Positions 55,471 through 64,000 of a DNA stretch of 64,000 nt are shown piece after piece (positions within the stretch are counted from its first letter, which is position 1; every line of letters begins with the position of its first letter). This stretch comes from Prado023 sp963753075 (GTDB lineage Bacteria > Actinomycetota > Actinomycetes > S36-B12 > CAIYMF01). The stretch is from assembly GCA_963753075.1 (NCBI GenBank), contig CAVWAR010000017.1:1054001-1118000 (forward strand), given 5' to 3'. The translations under genes were made by a program, and so were the position numbers. Below the pieces are notes generated by a model. It was not told the DNA's origin. It did not search any database and saw only the letters and a program-made list of their open reading frames with translations.

Positions 55471-56372
55471 CCGCGGTCCCCCGCCGCGGCCCGCCATCCG
55501 TCGATCGGGAGCGCGAACTTGGCCACCAACCGGTCAGTGAACGGGGCATCACGAAGGCGCGCGAACGAGACCGGCTCAGGGTGGCGGTTGACCTCGATGC
55601 GGGCGTTGTGCGGCAGCGTGAACGCCCTGCGCCCATCGGCCCACAGGACCCCCTGCTTCTCCGGTGCCACACTCTCGATGACCATCCTGGTGGTCGGCGC
55701 AGTGACCAGCGCGCGGGCGAACAGCGCATGGGCGCTCAGCGGCACGAGCAGCAACGCCTCGACCTCTGGCCACACGACCGGACCGCCCGCCGAGAACGAG
55801 TAGGCCGTGGATCCGGTCGGGGTCGCACACACGACCCCGTCACACAGCCAGCGCGACAGCGGCCGGCCATCGACCTCGACCATGAGGTCGAGCATCCGGT
55901 CCTCCGGGGCCTTCTCGATCGACACCTCGTTCAGCGCCCACGTGTGGGCGACCTCCACGTCTGCGTCGAAGATCCTGGCCTCGACAGTCATCCGCTGCTC
56001 GACCCGATAGTCACGGTGCACCACTGCCTGGACCACCTCCTGGAGGTCCTCACGCTCGAGCTCGGCGAGGAAGCCGACGTGCCCCAGGTTCACACCGAGC
56101 AGCGGCACGCCCGTGCCACGCGCCCGCTCGGCTCCACGCAGCACGGTGCCGTCACCACCCAGCACCACCGTGAGTTCGCAGCCGAAGGCCGCAGCGCCGT
56201 CCGGGGTCATCTCCACCGGGAGCACGCCGGGGGCGTCGAGGACCTCCCACTCGTCCCGCGTCGCCACGACTCCCATGCCCTGCTCCAGCAGTGCCTGGGC
56301 AGTCGCCCGGGCAACGGTCACCGCCTCCTGCCGGCGCGTGTTGGTGACCAGCAGGATCCGTCGATCGGTCAT
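55467..56372 (-). CDS. nadK: NAD kinase
   Basis: The 301-residue enzyme makes NADP. The diagnostic motif is VVLGGDGTVLRGA, with NEVSIEK and PTGSTAYSFSAGGP further on and a C-terminal Asp-rich strand. A GAGGAGG ribosome-binding site stands before ATG 56372. It lies between tlyA and recN, the typical actinobacterial order. Confidence 0.97.
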   Translation of the reverse strand: MTDRRILLVTNTRRQEAVTVARATAQALLEQGMGVVATRDEWEVLDAPGVLPVEMTPDGAAAFGCELTVVLGGDGTVLRGAERARGTGVPLLGVNLGHVGFLAELEREDLQEVVQAVVHRDYRVEQRMTVEARIFDADVEVAHTWALNEVSIEKAPEDRMLDLMVEVDGRPLSRWLCDGVVCATPTGSTAYSFSAGGPVVWPEVEALLLVPLSAHALFARALVTAPTTRMVIESVAPEKQGVLWADGRRAFTLPHNARIEVNRHPEPVSFARLRDAPFTDRLVAKFALPIDGWRAAAGDRG

Positions 56373-56407
56373 CGCCGCACCCTCCTCCTGCTCCTGGCCG
56401 TCTGCAG

Positions 56408-57211
56408 TCACTGCGGGCCCTCCTCGATGGCGCGACGCACGATCTGCGGATCGACCGGCCCTGCATCGGCCCGCAGATGAAGAAAGTACTCGACATTGCC
56501 GCTGGGCCCCGGCAGCGGGCTGGCCACCGCATCGACAGTTCCGAGCCCGACCTCCCACGCGGCCCCGGCGACACCGAGGACGGCCGACTCGCGCAGCGCC
56601 GGCTCCCGAACCACTCCGCCACTGCCCAGCGCCTCCCGTCCGACCTCGAACTGGGGCTTGACCATCACCAGGAGGTCGGCCGCCTCAGCCACCACCTGGG
56701 CGAAGACCCCGAGCACCAGCCGAAGGGAGATGAAGGACAGGTCTGCGACCAGGACCTCGGGCCGACGCGGCAGGTCCGCCACGGACAGGGCGCGAACGTT
56801 GGTCCGGTCCATGACCGTGACGCGGTCATCGCTGCGCAGCGACCACGCCAACTGCCCGTACCCGACGTCGACGGCGACGACGTGCGCCGCACCCTGGCGC
56901 AGCAGCACATCGGTGAACCCTCCGGTGGAGGCCCCTGCGTCCAGTGCCCACCTGCCCGCGACCATCTGCCCCTCCGGATCGAACCGCCGCAGCGCGCCGA
57001 CCAGCTTGTGCGCCCCACGCGACACGTAGTCGGGCCCGGTCGCGGCCTCGACGACAACCACGGGTGCGGCCATGTCCACCTGGGTCGACACCTTGGTGGC
57101 CGTGCCACCGGAGACGCGGACTCGACCGGCGGCCACCAGCTGCTGGGCGTGCTCCCTGGAGCGGGCCAGCCCGCGCCGGACCAGCTCGGCGTCGAGCCGG
57201 CGTCGAGCCAT
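56408..57211 (-). CDS. tlyA: TlyA family rRNA 2'-O-methyltransferase
   Basis: The 267-residue protein has an N-terminal S4-like domain (RRRLDAELVRRGLARSREHA) and an FtsJ-type methyltransferase domain with LDAGASTGGFTDVLL as SAM-binding motif, VAVDVGYGQL, and LVADLSFISLRLVL. TlyA methylates cytidines of 16S and 23S rRNA and thereby gives capreomycin sensitivity. The gene is 35 bases before nadK. Confidence 0.95.
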   Translation of the reverse strand: MARRRLDAELVRRGLARSREHAQQLVAAGRVRVSGGTATKVSTQVDMAAPVVVVEAATGPDYVSRGAHKLVGALRRFDPEGQMVAGRWALDAGASTGGFTDVLLRQGAAHVVAVDVGYGQLAWSLRSDDRVTVMDRTNVRALSVADLPRRPEVLVADLSFISLRLVLGVFAQVVAEAADLLVMVKPQFEVGREALGSGGVVREPALRESAVLGVAGAAWEVGLGTVDAVASPLPGPSGNVEYFLHLRADAGPVDPQIVRRAIEEGPQ

Positions 57212-57216
57212 CGTCG

Positions 57217-57609
57217 CTATGCCTGGCTGTCGGGATCCGAGAGGACGGCGGCAAGCCGGCGATGGATGTCGGCGTAGACCTCCACCTGCTCGGCCACCGG
57301 CAGTGCGTTCACGTCGGTCAACCGGGCGACTGCGTCATCGACCCGGGGGTCGGCGCTGCTGGCCGCAACCTCGGTCTGGCCGGCCGACTCGGTCTGCTCC
57401 GGAGTCAGCGGGGGCGCAGCGGGCGCAGGGGGCGCACCCATGGAGGTTGGCGTGGGGTCGCTGACCGGGGTCGATGCGGGCCCGCCCAGCGACGCTGGCG
57501 TCGGGTCCTGGTCTGGGGACGACCTCGTGTCGTTTGCGGGTGCCGACGTCGCGTCGCTCGCCGGACCCGACGTGGGCTCACCCATCGATGCCGGCGTCGG
57601 GTTGCTCAC
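57217..57609 (-). CDS. Conserved small protein upstream of tlyA
   Basis: The 130-residue product has a Pro/Ser/Thr/Asp-rich, probably disordered N-terminal 85 residues with two or three imprecise PTPASMG-type repeats. The C-terminal 45 residues (DPRVDDAVARLTDVNALPV, then VYADIHRRLAAVLSD) are the conserved helical part found beside tlyA in many actinobacteria. ATG 57609 overlaps the previous gene by 4 bases. Function unknown. Confidence 0.75.
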   Translation of the reverse strand: MSNPTPASMGEPTSGPASDATSAPANDTRSSPDQDPTPASLGGPASTPVSDPTPTSMGAPPAPAAPPLTPEQTESAGQTEVAASSADPRVDDAVARLTDVNALPVAEQVEVYADIHRRLAAVLSDPDSQA

Positions 57610-57929
57610 CGCTCACCACGGAGGTCACCGACGCGCCGCTCCAGCCCCGCGACGTGCTGCCGGAGGGCACGCACCTCCGCGTTGGACGCCAGGCCCAGCC
57701 GCTCCACGGCCCTGCCCAGTTCGCCGTGGGCCCGGTTCACCATCAGAGTGGGCACCCGTGTGATCGTCCCGAAGAGCTGCGCACCAGACGCTTCGGGAGC
57801 GTCGTCGTCAGCCAGGCCCCACCCCGACACGCGTGACATGCCATCTCGGCCCGCACCCACCACCCTGTCCGTGGTCGCCTGCGCGGTGCCCAGTCCGATT
57901 GCTGTGTAGTCCCTGATGATGTCGATCAC
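57606..57929 (-). CDS. Small phasin-like/helical protein
   Basis: The 107-residue protein begins MIDIIRDYTAIGLGTAQATT (GTG start at 57929 after GGGAAGGGG) and is mostly amphipathic helix, with a C-terminal heptad-like ERLGLASNAEVRALRQHVAG LERRVGDL segment that can form a coiled coil. The layout recalls poly(3-hydroxyalkanoate) granule or membrane-associated phasin-like proteins; this is an impression, not a firm match. It lies between the HAD gene and the tlyA group. Confidence 0.65.
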   Translation of the reverse strand: MIDIIRDYTAIGLGTAQATTDRVVGAGRDGMSRVSGWGLADDDAPEASGAQLFGTITRVPTLMVNRAHGELGRAVERLGLASNAEVRALRQHVAGLERRVGDLRGER

Positions 57930-57972
57930 TGCGGCCCCTTCCCTGCTCGCAGGATACCCCCCGGGCACCGAC

Positions 57973-59229
57973 TCACCCGGCCGCGGCATGCACGACTGCT
58001 GGACCGACGATCGTGAACCCGGCATCGGAGATCGCCCACGAGGCCGCAACGACGGCCCGGACCAGGTCCAGGTCGCGGTCCGGGCCGGCGCCGGGGAGCT
58101 GGGCAGCGTCGCGGTCCAGGTCGGGGTCGGCATGGTCACTGCTCAGGCCGATGTCGAGCACGCCAGCGGGGATCCACCAGGTGGGTCCCGCGCCTGCACC
58201 TGCCGGCGGCAAGTCGCCGGTGGCGGCAGCCGCCGGGTCGCGGTCCGGGTCGCGGTCCGGGTCGCGGTCCGGGTCGCGGTCCGGGTCGCGGTCCGGGTCG
58301 CGGCGCTCCACCGGCACCCGGACGCTCGCCTCACCGCACCGGACCATCACGTGGTCGGGTTGCACGGTCACCTCGACCACCGGCGAGCCGTCCAGCAGCG
58401 CCCGAAGGTCGCGGCCCAGGAACGTCGGGCGGTGCATCGGCTCGACCTCGAGCAGATCCTGCCAATCGGTGACGCCGGTGAAGACGAGCAGCGAGGGGAT
58501 CTGTGAACGGGCCGCACCTTCGATGTCGGTGTCCAGTCGATCCCCCACCACGATCGGGCGGCGCGCCCCGGAGCGCTGCACGGATTCGACCATCAGCGGA
58601 GGCTCGGGCTTGCCGGCGACCATCGGGGTGACCCCGGTCGCGTGCCTGAGGGCGGCCACCATCGAGCCGTTGCCGAGCACCCGGCCACGTGGGGTCGGGA
58701 TGGTCCGGTCGAGATTCGTGGCCACCCAGGGCAGGCCCCGATCGATGGCCAGCGATCCCTCAGCCAACTGCCGCCAACCGACCTCCGGGCCGTACCCCTG
58801 CATGACGGCGGCGGCACCATCATCGACGGAGGCGACCGGGGTGAGACCGCGCTCGAGGAGCGCCTTGGCAACCCCGGGGCCACCGATTGCCAGGACTCGA
58901 GCACCGTGCGCAAGCCGCTCGGCGAGCATCCGGGCACCGGCCTGGGCGGAGGTCACCACATCGCCAGGCTCAGCCCGGACCCCCAGCTCGACCAGGTGCT
59001 CGGCGACAGCTGTGGGGGGTCGAGCGGCGTTGTTGGTCACGAAGACGGAGCGGAGGCCGTGCTCGCGCAGCGCCGAGTCCAGGGACTCCGCGGCGTGCGG
59101 CACCGCACGGGGACCGACGTAGACAACTCCGTCGAGGTCAAGCAGGGCCACATCGTGGGCTGCCGCGAGCGGCTGAGCGCAGGACCCCAGGCCGTGGGCT
59201 GGCGCGGCTGCTGAGAACCCGTCACCCAC
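57973..59229 (-). CDS. HAD-IIA family hydrolase
   Basis: The 418-residue protein has HAD motif I DLDGVVYVG near residue 27, motif II FVTNNAA, the GKPEPP motif III region and the VVGDRLDTDIEGA motif IV. This fits NagD/pNPPase-like HAD-IIA phosphatases. A C-terminal extension of about 150 residues contains six DRDP repeats (58235-58303) and is not part of the standard fold. The GTG at 59229 overlaps the stop of the upstream gene; an ATG at 59256 is possible but has no ribosome-binding site. Confidence 0.88.
   Translation of the reverse strand: MGDGFSAAAPAHGLGSCAQPLAAAHDVALLDLDGVVYVGPRAVPHAAESLDSALREHGLRSVFVTNNAARPPTAVAEHLVELGVRAEPGDVVTSAQAGARMLAERLAHGARVLAIGGPGVAKALLERGLTPVASVDDGAAAVMQGYGPEVGWRQLAEGSLAIDRGLPWVATNLDRTIPTPRGRVLGNGSMVAALRHATGVTPMVAGKPEPPLMVESVQRSGARRPIVVGDRLDTDIEGAARSQIPSLLVFTGVTDWQDLLEVEPMHRPTFLGRDLRALLDGSPVVEVTVQPDHVMVRCGEASVRVPVERRDPDRDPDRDPDRDPDRDPDRDPAAAATGDLPPAGAGAGPTWWIPAGVLDIGLSSDHADPDLDRDAAQLPGAGPDRDLDLVRAVVAASWAISDAGFTIVGPAVVHAAAG
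58235..58303 (+). repeat. 12-bp tandem repeat, nearly six copies
   Basis: GGGTCGCGGTCC repeats at 58235, 58247, 58259, 58271, 58283 and (9 bases) 58295 without mismatches. The period is a multiple of three, so on the minus strand it codes for (DRDP)n inside the HAD hydrolase. Copy number can probably vary without shifting the frame. Confidence 0.95.
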
Positions 59230-60601
59230 CGGCCCCTCCAGGCTTGGCCTCGGCATCGCCGGATCCACCTGAACCCGCACGGCCATCCCCATCCTCGAAG
59301 CGGACACGCGTGTCGCCCGGCTGGCTCCCGTCGATCGGCCCGTGCGTGTCCGCAGCCTCGGTGAGATCCCTCACCTGCGGTCCGTCGGCTACCCCAGCGC
59401 CATCACCGGCGGGGGGCCCGGCCGCGGTGTCGGCCTGGTCGAGGCCTCCTTGCTCGTCAGGGATCTCGGAGTCCTCGAAGGTCACCCCGTCCAGCTCGTC
59501 AACCCGCTCGGCAGCGTCCGTCATCCCCTCCGGATCGACGTCAGCTGCCCGGACGAACCATGTGCGGGCCTCGGCACGCCTCCCCACCTCGACCAAGGCA
59601 TCGGCGTAGGCGTAGCGCAACCGGGCAAGCCACTCACCCTGCGCGCGGGCCTTCAGCGCCGGAACCTGGAGGGTGAGCACCGCAGCCTCAGCCTGCCCGA
59701 GGTCACGGCGAGCACCGGCCGCAACGATGAGCATCTCGACCTTCCCCGCACGGTCCAGCGTGCTGGCCTCCGGCGAGGACGCGAGCGCCAGGGCCCGCTC
59801 CGGGCGGTCGAGGCCTCGTTCGCAGTCAGCGATCATCGGCAGGTACTCCGATGACCCGGAGATCCGGGCTGCCGCCTTCAGCTCTGTCAATGCCGTGGCG
59901 AAGTCGCCGGCCGTGTACGCGGCGACACCGACCGCCTCGCGAACGATCGCAACACGGCCCGCACGCCGCGAGGCCGCCTTGGCATGCGCCAGCGCCAGCG
60001 CCGGATCCTCGGGCAGCAGAATCGCGGCCGAGGCCAGGTGCAGCGCCACAATCTCTGCCAGGCCGTCCGGCAGCGTGCGCAGCGTGTTCAGGGTCACTCG
60101 ATCAAGATCGGTCGTGGCCACCCCTTCTGGGATCTGCGGGTCCGCCGGCCGGTCACGGTCCCTGAGCCGGGCGTCACCGGTCCCGCGCGCATCCCGGCCG
60201 CCGGACCCACGATCCGAGCTCGGGCGACCACTTCGGCCCCGAGATCCGCCGCTGCCGCCGTCCCCCGCCGGCCGAGAACTCGAGCGCGGGCTTGACCCAC
60301 CCCGCTGCCCTGAGGACGACCCCGAACCCGAGGACGACCTCTGGTAGCGCGACTGGGGCTTCCCCTCGCCAGGCTGGCCGGACCCTGCGGGCTTCCCGGA
60401 ACCGCCAGGCTTCCCAGGCCCAGCAGGCTTCCCGGACCCGGAGGAGTGCCCGCGCGAACCCGAAGGCTTCGACGACGACCCTCCCGACCCAGTTGGACGG
60501 CCGCTGCCGCGCGACGAGCCAGACTTCTCGGGCGTCCGAGACGTGCCCGACCCGACCGACCTGCCCTTGGATCCCCCGGAACTGGAGTTGCTGTCATCCA
60601 T
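59222..60601 (-). CDS. TPR-like repeat protein with Gly/Ser-rich N-terminus
   Basis: The 459-residue protein starts with about 160 residues of Gly/Ser/Pro/Arg-rich low-complexity sequence (repeated SGKPGGSGKPAGSG-like units), followed by a helical domain from residue 165 to 400 with TPR-type pairs (LALAHAKAASRRAGRVAIV, YTAGDFATALTELKAAARI, RYAYADALVEVGRRAEA) and an acidic tail. Such tetratricopeptide proteins occupy this position beside the HAD gene in many actinobacteria; the function is unknown. The ATG at 60601 is the first gene after the rRNA operon. Confidence 0.8.
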   Translation of the reverse strand: MDDSNSSSGGSKGRSVGSGTSRTPEKSGSSRGSGRPTGSGGSSSKPSGSRGHSSGSGKPAGPGKPGGSGKPAGSGQPGEGKPQSRYQRSSSGSGSSSGQRGGSSPRSSSRPAGDGGSGGSRGRSGRPSSDRGSGGRDARGTGDARLRDRDRPADPQIPEGVATTDLDRVTLNTLRTLPDGLAEIVALHLASAAILLPEDPALALAHAKAASRRAGRVAIVREAVGVAAYTAGDFATALTELKAAARISGSSEYLPMIADCERGLDRPERALALASSPEASTLDRAGKVEMLIVAAGARRDLGQAEAAVLTLQVPALKARAQGEWLARLRYAYADALVEVGRRAEARTWFVRAADVDPEGMTDAAERVDELDGVTFEDSEIPDEQGGLDQADTAAGPPAGDGAGVADGPQVRDLTEAADTHGPIDGSQPGDTRVRFEDGDGRAGSGGSGDAEAKPGGAGG

Positions 60602-60848
60602 CTCTGACCCTCTCGACCGGCTCAGCCTACCTAGGTCTGACCGCACTGCATTGAACTCTGAATTCCGCACAGCCAAGCGCACCCGAACTGCCCAGAAGGG
60701 CCCGTCGTGTAGCCGGGGCCCCCGACTCTGCGCAGGCCCCGCCTGTGGAGGCGCGAGGTGAACGGCGCGGCCACCCTTCGGGGGGCCTTCCCTCGCCCGC
60801 CGAGCCGCCCGACTCGAAGGCTCTCACACCGGAAATGACTAAAAATGC
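60602..60848. other. Spacer between rRNA operon terminator and the housekeeping cluster
   Basis: These 247 bases contain no gene. The promoter of the leftward TPR-HAD-tlyA cluster should be here. I could not define -35 and -10 boxes with confidence. Confidence 0.4.
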
Positions 60849-60881
60849 AAAAAGGGCCACCCCAGAGGGGCGGCCCTTTTT
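60849..60881 (-). terminator. Intrinsic terminator of the rRNA operon
   Basis: AAAAAGGGCC-ACCCC and GGGGC-GGCCCTTTTT form a long GC stem with a three-base loop, and the A and T runs make it symmetrical, so it can end transcription in either direction. It lies 9 bases after the 5S end. Confidence 0.9.
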
Positions 60882-60889
60882 GAAAGAAT

Positions 60890-61007
60890 GTCCGGCAGCG
60901 TCCTACTCTCCCACAAGGTCCCCCTTGCAGTACCATCGGCGCTGAGAGGCTTAGCTTCCGGGTTCGGAATGGGACCGGGCGTTTCCCTCTCGCTATGACT
61001 GCCGAAA
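60890..61007 (-). rRNA. rrf: 5S ribosomal RNA
   Basis: The 118 bases read on the minus strand as GTTTCGGCAGTCATAGCG at the 5' end, with the conserved CCCATTCCGAACCCGGAAGC block and the 3' end GGACGCTGCCGGACA pairing with the 5' end. It lies about 78 bases from the 23S end. Confidence 0.95.
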
Positions 61008-61084
61008 CTCTATTGAGATATGATCCCCGACCGTATCTCGGGAACCGCACAGTGGACGCAAACAAATGACATGAATGTGAGTGG

Positions 61085-64000
<2,916 letters not shown>

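Overview
The window is 64 kb of high-G+C DNA from a member of the Actinomycetota. The evidence is the G+C-rich codon use, the frequent GTG starts, and the gene order tlyA-nadK-recN-pyrG-NUDIX-ald-xerD-parA-scpA-scpB-rluB-aroH-tyrA-cmk-der, which is typical of that phylum. I cannot name a genus from sequence alone. The right end is an rRNA operon read leftwards: a 23S gene cut by the window edge, then 5S, then a strong terminator.

Layout. (1) 1-12.6 kb holds intact metabolic and regulatory genes: an alpha/beta hydrolase-TetR-DUF4260 operon, a membrane-anchored SagB-type nitroreductase, a frameshifted flavoprotein, an SDR/BASS-transporter pair, a lipoprotein, a Bcr/CflA-type MFS exporter, a second SDR, and a 962-residue SARP/AfsR-type regulator. 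(2) 12.7-18.7 kb is a block of secreted proteins: a small basic protein, a seven-repeat RCC1 beta-propeller, a GH5 glycosidase with three PKD repeats, and an FG-GAP remnant. (3) 18.7-26 kb is scarred. An aminotransferase gene has its last 259 bp duplicated on either side of a 3-kb insert that itself contains an IS3-family element, followed by small membrane proteins, a broken lipoprotein esterase and a broken SRPBCC protein. (4) 26-33.4 kb carries two membrane proteins, an E1 alpha/beta 2-oxoacid dehydrogenase pair, a broken metallo-beta-lactamase-fold protein, a cobalamin-binding protein and another secreted basic protein. (5) 33.8-36.7 kb is mobile-element debris: a MazF C-terminal fragment, a flavoprotein fragment, a degenerate IS110 element and a truncated IS481 element. 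(6) 36.8-39.3 kb has a cupin, a lipoprotein, a secreted NPCBM-like protein and tRNA-Pro(GGG). (7) 39.5-60.6 kb is the housekeeping block. After one rightward CoA-binding gene, all genes run leftwards, mostly with 4-bp overlaps or short gaps. They cover chromosome segregation (ParA, ScpAB, XerD), ribosome biogenesis (Der, RluB, TlyA), nucleotide and cofactor metabolism (PyrG, NadK, Cmk), the tyrosine branch (AroH, TyrA) and DNA repair (RecN).

Two themes cut across the map. First, at least five secreted or lipid-anchored genes encode Lys/Arg-rich beta-type domains, and two of them are clear paralogues 20 kb apart. Second, about a dozen genes between 3.5 and 38 kb are broken by single-base indels, nearly all of them insertions of G or C, while the housekeeping block is clean. 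That pattern suggests either base-calling errors in the source sequence or a recent wave of decay in the accessory part, and it should be settled before any of these genes is called a true pseudogene.
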